From an uncultured Bacteroidales bacterium (GTDB taxonomy: Bacteria; Bacteroidota; Bacteroidia; Bacteroidales; Paludibacteraceae): a stretch of 64,000 nt of DNA. A program made the position numbers and the translations under genes. This document shows positions 41,223 through 51,159 of the stretch, in pieces; the stretch's first letter is position 1, and every line of letters starts with the position of its first letter. Below the pieces are notes generated by a model. That model was not told the DNA's origin. It searched no databases and was given only the letters and a program-made list of their open reading frames with translations. The DNA lies in the NCBI GenBank assembly GCA_900542355.1, contig UQNE01000005.1:55336-119335 (forward strand), given 5' to 3'.

Positions 41223-42663
41223 TTATCTGATCCAACCGAGCAGAGTTTTACGCAGATTAAGAGATGTGGTATGCAGTTTTTTTGCTGTAATCGTTTTCAA
41301 TTTCCCGATACTATTCTGTGAGCGATGAAGAATAACAGCCGCTTCTTTTGCCGAAATTTTATAAAGGGTCAGCAGGCAAATAAGAATATCCTATTGATTA
41401 AGTTGGTATTGTTTCCTTAGCCGATTTGCCAATCCATTTAGGTGTTTATCTGCCATCTCGTACAAAGCAGGATAATCGCTCCATATTGATGATGCAGAAG
41501 CAAAAAACTTTGCTTTTTCCGATACAATATGCTCCGCCAACTCCATACCTTGCTGCATATTAGTATCTTGCAAGTGGTGAAGAGCCTTGTTTTTGCTCTT
41601 ACGATACCGCAAAAACAGCCCAACAATGGCTATGATTCCCACTACTATCAGACACACTGTAAGTATAGGAGTCATTGAAGTATTAGGGTGTCGAAGATAA
41701 TCTGTGAGAATATGCGCAGCAATCGCATAAGTTACCTATTCTTGTCTGAGTAGGCGTCCGGCATCTTCTCTGAGGTGAGCATACTTGGCTACCTCATCCG
41801 CATTTTGCCGTCTTTGAGCATTAAGTACCAGGTTGTAATATGCATTGGAAACAAAATTCAACACATCAGAATGCTCCACTATATATCGCGCATAAGGTTC
41901 TGCCTGCTCTATCAGGTGCAGTGTATCATACGCCTGCACTATCTTCATATAAGCCGAACACTTAGCGGTATTGCTCAGAGGATAATCTTCAATACTGAGC
42001 AACCACACCAAAGCACTATCATACATCTGCTGCCGGTCGTAGTATAGTCCGCGCGTTTCGTACAGCCGCGCAATGTACATGCTGTCCCCTTGATACTGCT
42101 CAGCAAGTTGCCAAATACTATCGGCTTCGGTGAATCTTAAGGACAATCAGACGGCGAGTTTCATTGAGCAGACTATTGGCGTACCGCCGTTCATCACCGC
42201 TTTTCCGAAGTATCGTGTAGCGCGTTGGTAAAAGATAAGTGCCACACTATCAGCGTACTGTTGCGAGCAGAGATACCCCATACACGAATTGATACGACCA
42301 CGAAGGATGTCATCATCAGGCTGCTGCCGATCGGCTGCAACATAGCACTCTGCAGCATTGGCGACCAAGGTATCTGCCTCATAGTTTCGACCAAGGTAGT
42401 AGTAAGCCTTAGCCAAATCGTTATGATAAAAACCGACACAAGACAGGTCGATTTAGGGCGTTTATCGTTTCTTTTAGAATAGTAGTATCGGCATAGAGGC
42501 TATGTTGCCTATCCAAACTATCAGCATACGAAATCACCTCTTGTGCACTGTGAACATTCTTGCACCCTAAAAGACACAGCGAGCAAAGCAGCAAAATACC
42601 CAATTGTTGCAGTAGCAACGGTCGTGCAGTACCCGAAATCCTATTTCTTGTTCGCCCAAACAT
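41223..42663 (-). pseudogene. Decayed paralogue of the TPR-HTH regulator
   Basis: Reading the minus strand from ATG 42663 gives, in pieces, the same protein as 30525-32066. The first piece has lipobox LCLLGCKN and ADSLDRQHSLYADTTILKET. The frame then shifts at a T5 tract near 42425; T4 would give RFYHNDLAKAYYYLG. A second shift occurs near 42200 (A4 for A5) and a third near 42155. A TPR piece, SLRFTEADSIWQLAEQYQGD, runs to an in-frame TAG at 41736. The same frame continues through a TM helix (PILTVCLIVVGIIAIVGLFL) to a second in-frame TAG at 41388. It then encodes an HTH (DILICLLTLYKISAKEAAVI) to TAA at 41223. The promoter is still perfect, so decay looks recent. Confidence 0.85.
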
Positions 42664-42686
42664 CGTGCCTCTTTACTATCAGCACA

Positions 42687-42718
42687 CAAAGGTATAACTT
42701 TTCTTTGAATTGTACAAA
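42687..42718 (-). promoter_or_regulatory. Intact promoter of the regulator pseudogene
   Basis: Minus-strand TACCTTTG (plus 42687-42694) with TTTG (plus 42715-42718), spacing 20 nt. Confidence 0.75.
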
Positions 42719-42807
42719 CAAAATAGATTTATGCATGTAAAATAATCAACAAGAGCAACAAACAAAGTACACAATGGCACAAAGTCCCATCTTACTCCTG
42801 CAGAATA

Positions 42808-43275
42808 TCAATCTATAGTAATGCCTAACTCATTATGCATAATCTGTCGGCAGCCCTCTATCAGATCGCGGTAGGTAGTCTCAAAATCACCTGTGTACCA
42901 AGGGTCGGCTACATCACGAGGCAGCAACCGTTGTATCTTCGGTGCAGGCAAAGCCGCATCGGCTTGCATTATCGTCTCCCCCAACACACGGTGCAGATTG
43001 CGTATATTGTAGTTCTCCATACAGAATATACGATCAAAGCGAGCATAATCGTCCTGCGTTATCTGCCGTGCGGCATGGGGTAAGACTGCCACTCCGTGTG
43101 CTTGCAGGCAGCGTTTGGCAGGCGGGTAGATACTATTGCCTATCTCCTCGGTAGAAGTAGCGCACGAATCAATCACCACATCCGTTAATCCCGCTTCAGC
43201 AACCATCTGACGCAGAATCATCTCCGCCATCACGCTTCGGCAGATATTTCCATGGCAAACAAAAAGTATCGACAT
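42808..43275 (-). CDS. Low-molecular-weight protein tyrosine phosphatase
   Basis: A 155-residue protein from ATG 43275 (MSILFVCHGN); three codons further upstream only a TTG is available. The P-loop is CHGNICRS (C-x5-R-S, nucleophile Cys7). The general-acid loop is DVADPWYTGDFETTY with the Asp-Pro pair. It dephosphorylates tyrosines in the cytoplasm; in other bacteria such enzymes often regulate exopolysaccharide kinases, but no such genes are here. It is the last gene of the long minus-strand run. Confidence 0.94.
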   Translation of the reverse strand: MSILFVCHGNICRSVMAEMILRQMVAEAGLTDVVIDSCATSTEEIGNSIYPPAKRCLQAHGVAVLPHAARQITQDDYARFDRIFCMENYNIRNLHRVLGETIMQADAALPAPKIQRLLPRDVADPWYTGDFETTYRDLIEGCRQIMHNELGITID

Positions 43276-43333
43276 TGTTATCAAAAAATTAAGTTATTCT
43301 GTGCGGTATCCTAAAATAAAAAGACAAAACCAT

Positions 43334-44230
43334 TTATTCTGCCTCCGAAGCCTCTTTCGGGTACTTTTTTAGGCGAGGATAGGCCGCTAGCGCACACGCC
43401 ACTATCGCAATACTCAAGATACCTGCCCACAGCGTAGAGCCGCAGCCTATTGTATCGAGCGTATCTTCGGCTATCACACCATTGTAGGTAAGATAATATG
43501 CTACCACAGCCATGGCATTGTTGGTAAAATGCATCAGTATTGGTATCCACAGGCTACCCGTCCACGCCAGCATATAGCCGAACATTGCCCCCATCAGCAT
43601 ACGAGGCACAAAGCCGTAGAACTGAAAATGAACAAACGAGAATATAGCGGCTACTGCCCATATCGCTATATGAGTACGCGTTGAAAGTGCATGTTTTTGA
43701 TAGTTTTCGCTATCTTTTTTATCCATAAAATTGGTCAGCAAACCGCGGAAAGTCAGTTCCTCTCCTAATGCCGGCAAAAGAGCCATCAGCAACACATTGA
43801 GTAGCATCCCGCCGATAGAGCGAGTCTGCAGAAACGATTCCGTGAGTTGGTTCGCAGCATCCTCCTGACTGCGCAACATCTCTTCTAATCGACTGAGACA
43901 ATCGGGCAAGACCATTTGCCGGTTAAGATCACTGAGCAAGTTAATCCCCGGTAGCGCACATAGCATAACGGCGATGGCAAACAACGCCGTCTGCCACGAC
44001 ATACCTTGGTCTAAATGGAGCCAATGCCATGGCCTTTCGCAACATATCCACGCCGTCAGCAGCGGGGGCAAGAGAAAGATAGACAGCGTTTGCAACAGTT
44101 GCAACCACTTGAGTGCCACCACCGAACTGCCATCGGAGAGCCATGTCCACACACATAAGGCAACTATAGTCAGCCCCGCTATCCACGAGAGCCATATTAT
44201 CAGACGAACAATAAGCCAATTCTTTTTCAT
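43334..44230 (-). CDS. CPBP-family intramembrane metalloprotease
   Basis: A 298-residue polytopic membrane protein from ATG 44230. The Abi/CPBP (Rce1-like) motifs are present: GEELTFRG (EE-x3-R), FSFVHFQFYGF (F-x3-H) and MHFTNN (H-x3-N). About eight hydrophobic segments are seen. The family cleaves substrates within membranes or protects against bacteriocins; the substrate is unknown. The C-terminus is charged (KKYPKEASEAE). It lies between priA and the phosphatase in the same orientation. Confidence 0.92.
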   Translation of the reverse strand: MKKNWLIVRLIIWLSWIAGLTIVALCVWTWLSDGSSVVALKWLQLLQTLSIFLLPPLLTAWICCERPWHWLHLDQGMSWQTALFAIAVMLCALPGINLLSDLNRQMVLPDCLSRLEEMLRSQEDAANQLTESFLQTRSIGGMLLNVLLMALLPALGEELTFRGLLTNFMDKKDSENYQKHALSTRTHIAIWAVAAIFSFVHFQFYGFVPRMLMGAMFGYMLAWTGSLWIPILMHFTNNAMAVVAYYLTYNGVIAEDTLDTIGCGSTLWAGILSIAIVACALAAYPRLKKYPKEASEAE

Positions 44231-44248
44231 GCACAAATGATTAGTTAT

Positions 44249-46444
44249 TTATAGCGGATCCACATCTGGGATGATAGTCGTTCCTTTGCATTCGGGTTGA
44301 GCAAGCGTATAGCGTATATGCTCCATCAGCAATGTCTTAGCACGCGCAATAGAGGCAGAGGCTTCTATGCGCAGGCGTATCTCACGCAAGTATTGGTTCT
44401 GTACACGCGCCACCGACGGCACCAGTACTCCGCTGACTCGTGCGCCGAACGACTGTTGCAATCGTGCCTGCAAGGTCGCCGATGCTGCAGCCAAGCGCGT
44501 TGGGTTGCGATGTCGCAGCGTAAGCACAATAAGCCGATGAAATGGAGGATAATTGAACATCTTACGCTCCTCTATCTGCGATTGGAACAAGGAGAGATAA
44601 TCGTGGTGCAACACATTGCTCAGTACAGGGCTGTCGGGTTGAAAAGTCTGTATCACCACTTCACCTTGTTGCCCTTTGCGGCCTGCACGACCTGCCACCT
44701 GCTCCAACATCTGATAGGCGCGTTCGTAACTGCGGAAATCGGGTTGATTGAGCAGTTGGTCAGCACTCAGCACCGCAACCAACGAAACATCATCAAAATG
44801 GAGCCCCTTGCTGACCATCTGCGTACCGATGAGTATATCTACCTCGTGGCGAGAAAAAGCATTGATGATGTCTTGGTAGGCATTCTTGCTACGCGTGGTA
44901 TCTAAGTCCATACGCAGCACTTTGGCTTCAGGGAATAAGGTCGCTACCTCGTCTTCCAGCCGCTCCGTACCGAACCCGTGTATCTTCAGTTCGCCTCCGC
45001 AAGAGGGGCATCGTGGCGGCACAGGTATGGTATAACCGCAATAGTGGCAACATAGTTGGCGGATCTGCTTATGGTAGGTCAGCGGTACATCGCAGTTGAC
45101 GCAGCGCGGGGGCTTACCGCAAGCCACGCACTGCAACATCGGTGCATAGCCACGGCGGTTCTGAAAGAGAATCACCTGTTTATGCTGCGCCAGTTGCTCC
45201 CGAATACGCTCCACCAGCGGGTCAGAGAAGTGTCCGTACATCTCCTTACGATGATATTGGCGCTGGAGGTCGATAATCGTGATATAGGGCAGTTGCAACC
45301 CCGCATATCGCTCCGACAGGCGAACTAAACCATACTTACCGATAGTGGTATTGTAGTAGGATTCAACGGAGGGAGTCGCCGAACCGAGCAACACTTTGGC
45401 TCCGAGATGTTGCGCCATGACAACGGCTACCGAGCGAGCATGATAGCGCGGTGACGGTTCGGCTTGCTTATACGAAGCCTCATGCTCCTCATCTACGATG
45501 ATCAACCCGAGGTTCTGCAGCGGCAAAAAGACTGCCGAGCGTGCGCCCACTACAATATACGGTTCAGTGGCACAGCGGATAGAATGGTATATCTCCACGC
45601 GTTCAGCATCCGAGAAACGAGAGTGATAGACACGCAGACGGTCGCCAAAGACAAGGCGAAGACGGTCGGTGAGTTGCGTAGTAAGGGCTATCTCCGGCAC
45701 CAAGTAGAGTACATTCTTGCCCTGCTGGAGTTGCTCTTGTATGAGATGAATATAGACCTCGGTCTTTCCCGAAGAGGTAACACCAAAGAACAGGCATACC
45801 TCATGTGTCTGCCATGCGCTACGCACCTCCTCGAAGGCTTTTTGCTGCGCAGGCGATAAGGGGTGCGCCGGTTCTACAGGGCCCGTATAAGGCGTGATAC
45901 GCGGACGATTATGTTCGCATTCATCGAAGATGTGCTTCTCTACCAAAGCACGCACCACTGCCGTCGATTCGCCCGACTCTTCTATGAGCAACCGTTTCTC
46001 TACGGCGGGCGACAGAGCAGATAAACGCAAGAAAGTATCTAATACACGCTGCTGCTTCGATGCACGCCGCAGCAACACGCGTGTCTGCTCTATGTCTATA
46101 GGCGTATGGAGTGATATATAAGTGGCGGTACGAGCAGTATAGTTATCATCAATTATCCCCGCAGGCAACGCTGCTGCCAACACCTCGCCGAGCGTACATA
46201 GATAGTATCGGGCTATCCATTGCCAGATAAATAGTTGGTCGGCAGAAACAACAGGTTGCTCATCCAGCACCGCCGCTATATCCCGCAGGCGAATAGCGGG
46301 GTCGATTGGCGCAGTATGTTCGCCGAGTACCACACCCGTAACCGACTTATTACCTAGCGGTACAAGCACACGCATACCCGCAGAGGGGCATGGCAGATCA
46401 GCAGGTACGGAATAGGTATATACATCGCTGATAGCAAGCGGCAA
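44249..46444 (-). CDS. priA: Primosomal replication protein N' (PriA helicase)
   Basis: At least 731 residues. PriA is a 3'-to-5' helicase that reloads the replisome at stalled forks. Motifs are Walker A GVTSSGKTEVYI, the Walker B box IIVDEEHEASYK, LGSATPS, and the zinc-binding cysteines (CVACG, CVNC, CCHYC, CPSCG). The helicase C domain has GTQMVSKGLHFDD and EQVAGRAGRKGQ. The N-terminal DNA-binding domain normally starts with about 5-8 more residues. The frame is indeed open further upstream (ATLIDVILPLAISDVYTYSV), but it contains no ATG, GTG or TTG before the listed TTG at 46444. The real start is therefore uncertain. Confidence 0.95.
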   Translation of the reverse strand: MPLAISDVYTYSVPADLPCPSAGMRVLVPLGNKSVTGVVLGEHTAPIDPAIRLRDIAAVLDEQPVVSADQLFIWQWIARYYLCTLGEVLAAALPAGIIDDNYTARTATYISLHTPIDIEQTRVLLRRASKQQRVLDTFLRLSALSPAVEKRLLIEESGESTAVVRALVEKHIFDECEHNRPRITPYTGPVEPAHPLSPAQQKAFEEVRSAWQTHEVCLFFGVTSSGKTEVYIHLIQEQLQQGKNVLYLVPEIALTTQLTDRLRLVFGDRLRVYHSRFSDAERVEIYHSIRCATEPYIVVGARSAVFLPLQNLGLIIVDEEHEASYKQAEPSPRYHARSVAVVMAQHLGAKVLLGSATPSVESYYNTTIGKYGLVRLSERYAGLQLPYITIIDLQRQYHRKEMYGHFSDPLVERIREQLAQHKQVILFQNRRGYAPMLQCVACGKPPRCVNCDVPLTYHKQIRQLCCHYCGYTIPVPPRCPSCGGELKIHGFGTERLEDEVATLFPEAKVLRMDLDTTRSKNAYQDIINAFSRHEVDILIGTQMVSKGLHFDDVSLVAVLSADQLLNQPDFRSYERAYQMLEQVAGRAGRKGQQGEVVIQTFQPDSPVLSNVLHHDYLSLFQSQIEERKMFNYPPFHRLIVLTLRHRNPTRLAAASATLQARLQQSFGARVSGVLVPSVARVQNQYLREIRLRIEASASIARAKTLLMEHIRYTLAQPECKGTTIIPDVDPL

Positions 46445-46486
46445 TATGACATCTATGAGCGTGGCTATCGCAAGCAGAGTTAGAGG

Positions 46487-47080
46487 TTAGGCTTCGTTCT
46501 CGGCTGCCACGGCTTTCTCGTAGCAAGCACGGCAGAGGGGCTCATACGAATCGGTCTCGCCGAGCAATACGCGTTTATCGGAGGCTACAAGACGATGACT
46601 GATATACGCCAAGTCGCCGCAATGCACACAGATGGCATGAGTCTTATAGACATCGTCGGCAATAGCCATCAGCGCAGGCATCGGACCGAACGGTACACCC
46701 TTGAAATCCATATCCAGTCCGGCCACGATAACGCGTATGCCGCGGGCAGCCAGTTGGTTACAGACATCTACGATACCCATATCGAAAAACTGTGCCTCGT
46801 CGATACCCACTACATCGATGTCGCCGGCAAGCAACAGGATATTCTGACTCGAATCAACGGGCGTGGACTGGATCACATTATGATCGTGGCTCACCACATC
46901 TTCCACCGAGTAGCGCACATCGATGGCAGGCTTGAATATCTCCACTTTTTGTTTGGCAAACTGTGCGCGTTTCATACGGCGTATCAGTTCTTCCGTCTTG
47001 CCCGAGAACATACTGCCGCACACCACCTCTATGGCACCACGACGCTGCATCGGTCCCTTGGTATCTCGTTCTGAAAACAT
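46487..47080 (-). CDS. tdk: Thymidine kinase
   Basis: A 197-residue type II thymidine kinase that salvages thymidine to dTMP. Walker A is GSMFSGKT (22-29), followed by the DIDVVGIDEAQFF Walker B segment, the lasso-domain zinc ligands CVHCG and CRAC, and the substrate-binding stretch near GETDSYEPLC. It lies 9 nt after recJ and just before priA, so it is part of the long minus-strand run. Confidence 0.96.
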   Translation of the reverse strand: MFSERDTKGPMQRRGAIEVVCGSMFSGKTEELIRRMKRAQFAKQKVEIFKPAIDVRYSVEDVVSHDHNVIQSTPVDSSQNILLLAGDIDVVGIDEAQFFDMGIVDVCNQLAARGIRVIVAGLDMDFKGVPFGPMPALMAIADDVYKTHAICVHCGDLAYISHRLVASDKRVLLGETDSYEPLCRACYEKAVAAENEA

Positions 47081-47089
47081 ATTAGGATT

Positions 47090-48811
47090 TTATTTATTCA
47101 AGTGTATATCCACCGCCATCATCTGAATGGTGGTGCGGTGGTTGAAAGTATTTTCCTCCAGATGATAGCATATATCGGCAGAGTTGCCGTTTTGGAAATG
47201 GAGTGCTTTCTCTCCCTGCCCGAAGGCAATACCCGCAATAGCCGCCGTGCGATCGGTAACATCTAAGCGCAAGTGTTCTCCTTTCTGCCCCACTCGACGC
47301 GTACCGCTATTGTTGATTAGTTGGCGAGTAAGAAACAGCGGCCGCGGATTACCCGGACCGAAAGGCTCCAAATGACGCAATATATTGAAGAACTGCGGAG
47401 TAATATCGTCTAATCGAATCTCTGCCTCTATGTTGATAGTAGGCTGCATCTGCTCGGGCGTGATATGCGCTGCCACATACTCCTCAAAGCGTTGCCTAAA
47501 AGCAGGCAGGTTATCCAAAGGCATACTCAGTCCCGCAGCGAACTTATGCCCGCCGAAGTTGGTCAACAGGTCGCGACATGAGTCGATAGCGGTATAGATA
47601 TCAAAGTCGCTCACCGAGCGTGCCGAACCCGAGATAATGCCGTTCTCACCGGCAGTCAGCACGATAGTGGGACGGTAGTACTGCTCTGTCAGGCGTGAGG
47701 CAGCTATCCCCACTACTCCCTTGTGCCACTCGGGTGAGAAAACTACGGTAGTGTGCTTATTCTCGTTGTCCGGGTCGGAAGCCAACATACGGAGTGCCTC
47801 ATCGGTGGTCTTGCTATCAAAATCCTTGCGCTCGGCGTTGTAGGTATTGATATCCTGCGCTTGCTGCTGCGCAAACGCCACATCGTTGGTGATGAGCAGT
47901 CGCACCGCCTCCGCACCCGATTTGATACGCCCGCATGCATTGATACGCGGACCTATCTTATAGACCAGGTCGGAGATAGTAATGCTCTTGTCGGCTATAC
48001 CCGCCACTTGCATGATAGCATAAACACCCACCATTGGGTGCTTGTTGAGTTGCCGCAACCCATAGTACGCCAGCACACGGTTCTCGCCCGTGATAGGTAC
48101 TATATCGGAGGCTATCGACATCGCTAGCAGCGGCAATAGTGTATAGGCCTGCTCCTGGGGCAGATGGTGGCGACTGATATAGGCTTGCACCAGTTTAAAT
48201 CCCACCCCGCAACCGCTCAGTTCCTTGTACGGATAAGGGCAATCGCTTCGTTTCATATTGAGTACCGCCACGGCTTGTGGCAACTCATCGCCCGGAGTGT
48301 GGTGGTCGCAAATAATAAAGTCTATTCCCCGCTCCTTGGCATACGCCACTTTATCCACTGCTTTGATACCGCAATCGAGCGCAACAATCAGCGTACAACC
48401 CTCGCTTTGAGCGGTGTCTATGCCACGAAAAGAGATACCATATCCTTCGGTATAGCGGTCGGGGATATAGAAAATCAAGTTGTCGGTCTGCGTACGAAGA
48501 AAAGTGTACATCAGTGCCACGGCAGTAGTACCATCTACATCATAATCGCCATAGACCATTATCCGCTCGTGGCGGGCAATAGCGTCAGAGAGGCGTTGTT
48601 CCGCCCGATCCATATCTTTCATCAAGAAGGGGTCATGCAGTTGCTCTAACGAGGGTCGTACAAAAGCGCGTGCCTCGTCGGCTGTGCAGATACCGCGATC
48701 GATAAGTATCTGCGCCGAGAGCGGACTGATATGCAGTTCGTCGCTCAGCGTTTGGCACAAGCGTTGCTGCTCATCGGTAAGCGAAAGTATATTCCAATGC
48801 GGTGAAGACAT
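47090..48811 (-). CDS. recJ: Single-stranded-DNA-specific exonuclease RecJ
   Basis: A 573-residue DHH-family 5'-to-3' nuclease used in recombination and repair. The DHH domain has MVYGDYDVDGTTAVALMY, IVALDCGIK, DFIICDHHTPGDELP and SGCGVGFKLVQA. DHHA1 follows with the GGHKFAAGLSMP motif, and a C-terminal OB fold is present (RVGQKGEHLRLDVTD). tdk follows after 9 nt and the nitrilase gene lies 20 nt upstream. Confidence 0.96.
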   Translation of the reverse strand: MSSPHWNILSLTDEQQRLCQTLSDELHISPLSAQILIDRGICTADEARAFVRPSLEQLHDPFLMKDMDRAEQRLSDAIARHERIMVYGDYDVDGTTAVALMYTFLRTQTDNLIFYIPDRYTEGYGISFRGIDTAQSEGCTLIVALDCGIKAVDKVAYAKERGIDFIICDHHTPGDELPQAVAVLNMKRSDCPYPYKELSGCGVGFKLVQAYISRHHLPQEQAYTLLPLLAMSIASDIVPITGENRVLAYYGLRQLNKHPMVGVYAIMQVAGIADKSITISDLVYKIGPRINACGRIKSGAEAVRLLITNDVAFAQQQAQDINTYNAERKDFDSKTTDEALRMLASDPDNENKHTTVVFSPEWHKGVVGIAASRLTEQYYRPTIVLTAGENGIISGSARSVSDFDIYTAIDSCRDLLTNFGGHKFAAGLSMPLDNLPAFRQRFEEYVAAHITPEQMQPTINIEAEIRLDDITPQFFNILRHLEPFGPGNPRPLFLTRQLINNSGTRRVGQKGEHLRLDVTDRTAAIAGIAFGQGEKALHFQNGNSADICYHLEENTFNHRTTIQMMAVDIHLNK

Positions 48812-48831
48812 ATATTTATTACCGTTCTTAT

Positions 48832-49647
48832 CTAATTTAGCAAGTTAAGCATCCCGAGAAACCTTAGACCATCGTCCGCAAAGACAAACTCATCAGCGTC
48901 TTTCCACAGCGGGAGCGTCTCACGATAGTGGCGCAAGCGGGGAATATCAAAATCGACTATCTGTGTGCCTTCCTCGTCATCCTCGAAGTGAGTCAACGGT
49001 TGCAGGCGTGTATCGTACGCCACCGAGTGTCCGTTGTAGTGCAGTCCCAATCCGTCATCGCCCACACAATTCACACCGGCAATATAGCACTGGTTCTCTA
49101 TGGCTCGGGCGGGCAAGAGTGCGTCCCAATACTGTATGCGTATCTGTGGCCAGTTGGCTACCACTAGCAGTATGTCGTAAGGCTGTTTAGTTGTGTTACG
49201 CGCCCACACGGGGAAACGCAAGTCGTAGCAGACCAGCAGACGAAACCTTGCACCCATATATTCCACTATATCTCTGCTGTCGCCCGCCGAGAAAAACTCT
49301 GCCTCTCCGCCATGGGCATAGAGGTGTTTTTTATCGATGAATACGGGCTTTTCTGCAGGTCGGATAAAGAAACCGCGGTTGTAGAGTCGTCCGCGCGAAG
49401 AGCAGATGAACGACCCTGCGATAGCAATGTGATAACGGTCGGCACAAGCCTGCAATCGGCTGATCGTCTCGCCGTCGGCAGGTTCTGCCAAGTCGGGGCG
49501 ATCAGTACAGAAACCGGTGGTGAACATCTCAGGCAAAAGAGCCACATCGGCTCGCTGAGCCAATGCGGCAAGACGCTGCTCGGTCAGACGCAGATTGGTC
49601 TGCTTATCCGCCCAAGCAATAGGATATTGCAAGAGAGCAACTCGCAC
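48832..49647 (-). CDS. Nitrilase-family amidohydrolase (omega-amidase-like)
   Basis: A 271-residue C-N hydrolase starting at GTG 49647, two nucleotides after the floA stop. The catalytic Glu-Lys-Cys triad is visible: LPEMFTTGF, IDKKHLYAHGGEAEFF and LVCYDLRFPVW. The FTTGF and YDLRFP versions match the YafV/omega-amidase group, which hydrolyses ketoglutaramate-type compounds as metabolite repair. It is cytoplasmic. The stop is TAG. Confidence 0.92.
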   Translation of the reverse strand: MRVALLQYPIAWADKQTNLRLTEQRLAALAQRADVALLPEMFTTGFCTDRPDLAEPADGETISRLQACADRYHIAIAGSFICSSRGRLYNRGFFIRPAEKPVFIDKKHLYAHGGEAEFFSAGDSRDIVEYMGARFRLLVCYDLRFPVWARNTTKQPYDILLVVANWPQIRIQYWDALLPARAIENQCYIAGVNCVGDDGLGLHYNGHSVAYDTRLQPLTHFEDDEEGTQIVDFDIPRLRHYRETLPLWKDADEFVFADDGLRFLGMLNLLN

Positions 49648-49649
49648 TA

Positions 49650-50624
49650 CTATTTTTTCTTCCCTTCTGCAGGTTTACCGATAGCCTCACGCATCGTGGT
49701 ATCGGCTTGTATGTTCTGCATACGATAGTAATCCATTATCCCGAGGTTACCGGTACGGAAAGCCTCAGCCATAGCCTGCGGCACAAGAGCCTCTGCCTCA
49801 ATCACTTTGGCGCGTGCCTCTTGCGCTTTGGCCTTCATCTCCTGCTCGTTGGCAATAGCCATAGCACGGCGTTCCTCGGCTTTGGCTTGGGCGATATTCT
49901 TATCTGCCTCGGCTTGATCCATCTGCAGTTGCGCACCGATGTTCTTACCTACATCGATGTCGGCAATATCAATCGATAGGATCTCAAAGGCAGTACCGTC
50001 GTCCAAACCTTTGCTCAATACCAGTTTAGATATGCTGTCAGGGTTCTCCAATACCTGCTTATGGCTCTCGGCAGAACCAATCGAACTGACGATACCTTCG
50101 CCTACACGCGCCAGCACCGTGTCTTCACCGGCACCGCCCACCAACTGACGGATGTTCGCACGCACGGTAACACGCGCCTTGGCTATCAACTGGATACCAT
50201 CCTTAGCCACGGCAGTAACCGGCGGAGTATCAATTACTTTCGGATTAACCGACATCTGCACTGCCTCAAAGACATCACGCCCAGCCAGGTCAATAGCGGT
50301 AGCCATCTGAAAAGAGAGTTGTATGTTCGCTTTCGATGCCGATACCAAAGCATGCGTAACGCGCTCAATATGCCCGCCCGCCAGGTAGTGTGCCTCTAGA
50401 CTGTCGCGTTTTACATCCTGCAGACCGGCCTTGTGTGCCTCAATCAGACAGTTAACAATGCGTGTAGGCGGCACCTTACGAATACGCATAAGGAACAACT
50501 GCACAAGCGATACATGTACGCCGCTCACCTGCGCATTCACCCATAGCATAAAGGGTACATAGTAAAAAAAGATAATCAAGAATACGGCTAAGACCGCCAC
50601 TAAAATAATTACTCCTGTTTCCAT
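49650..50624 (-). CDS. floA: Flotillin-like protein FloA
   Basis: A 324-residue SPFH protein. An N-terminal membrane hairpin (GVIILVAVLAVFLIIFFYYV) is followed by the SPFH region (RVTHALVSASKANIQLSFQM, DLAGRDVFEAVQMSVNPKVI, GIQLIAKARVTVRANI). A long Ala/Glu-rich coiled coil follows (ADKNIAQAKAEERRAMAIAN) and a short tail. It matches the bacterial FloA/YqfA family, which organises membrane microdomains. The upstream neighbour is a short NfeD, its usual partner, which supports the call. The stop is TAG. Confidence 0.95.
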   Translation of the reverse strand: METGVIILVAVLAVFLIIFFYYVPFMLWVNAQVSGVHVSLVQLFLMRIRKVPPTRIVNCLIEAHKAGLQDVKRDSLEAHYLAGGHIERVTHALVSASKANIQLSFQMATAIDLAGRDVFEAVQMSVNPKVIDTPPVTAVAKDGIQLIAKARVTVRANIRQLVGGAGEDTVLARVGEGIVSSIGSAESHKQVLENPDSISKLVLSKGLDDGTAFEILSIDIADIDVGKNIGAQLQMDQAEADKNIAQAKAEERRAMAIANEQEMKAKAQEARAKVIEAEALVPQAMAEAFRTGNLGIMDYYRMQNIQADTTMREAIGKPAEGKKK

Positions 50625-50682
50625 AATAGTGATGTGTGTTTATTGGATAATTTATAATTTGGTTTGATAAGCAATGCCATAT

Positions 50683-51093
50683 TTATAGTTGCGGTTCGCC
50701 TACTTCATCTCCTGCGGCAGCGGCGTTCTCCTCACGCTCTTTCTCTCGCTCCTCATCCATCTGCTTGGCTTCACGCTCGAGGTTTTCTATCTTCTTCCCG
50801 GGGGCTGCCAACTCAACTTTTGAGTCGATCTCAGTATGGAGTGCCATCTTCTGTAGCGCATGGCTGCGCAGAAAACCATAGATAGCCAACGCAGAAGCAA
50901 GGATAGCCGCTGCCAGCGTGATATGTCCCGCCACTACACCTATCTTTAGGTACGCAGCCACTACGGCACCTATCAGGCTCAAAAAACCGGCTATACCGGC
51001 TATACCAAACCCCGGCAATAGGAACAACTCCAACAAAAGCAGGAGTACACCCGCCACTATCAGGATGATTACCAATGCGATATTCATATTCAA
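50683..51093 (-). CDS. NfeD-like membrane protein
   Basis: A 136-residue protein (a second ATG lies two codons in). The N-terminal two-thirds are hydrophobic, with LLLLELFLLPGFGIAGIAGF matching the NfeD signature E-x3-PGFGi.G, and three to four transmembrane helices. The usual C-terminal OB fold is replaced by a charged tail (IENLEREAKQMDEEREKERE), so it is a short, possibly truncated NfeD. NfeD proteins pair with flotillins; floA follows 58 nt downstream. It is the first gene of the long minus-strand run. Confidence 0.85.
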   Translation of the reverse strand: MNMNIALVIILIVAGVLLLLLELFLLPGFGIAGIAGFLSLIGAVVAAYLKIGVVAGHITLAAAILASALAIYGFLRSHALQKMALHTEIDSKVELAAPGKKIENLEREAKQMDEEREKEREENAAAAGDEVGEPQL

Positions 51094-51127
51094 TCGAAGG
51101 TTAAGAGGTTGTGCATTTGTTTTCGCT

Positions 51128-51159
51128 GCAAAGTTACCTTAAATCTTTGATATGCGCAA
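51128..51159 (-). promoter_or_regulatory. Promoter of the nfeD-floA run
   Basis: Minus-strand TAACTTTG (plus 51128-51135) with CTTG (plus 51156-51159), spacing 20 nt. No other clear promoter or terminator is seen down to the phosphatase gene. Confidence 0.65.
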
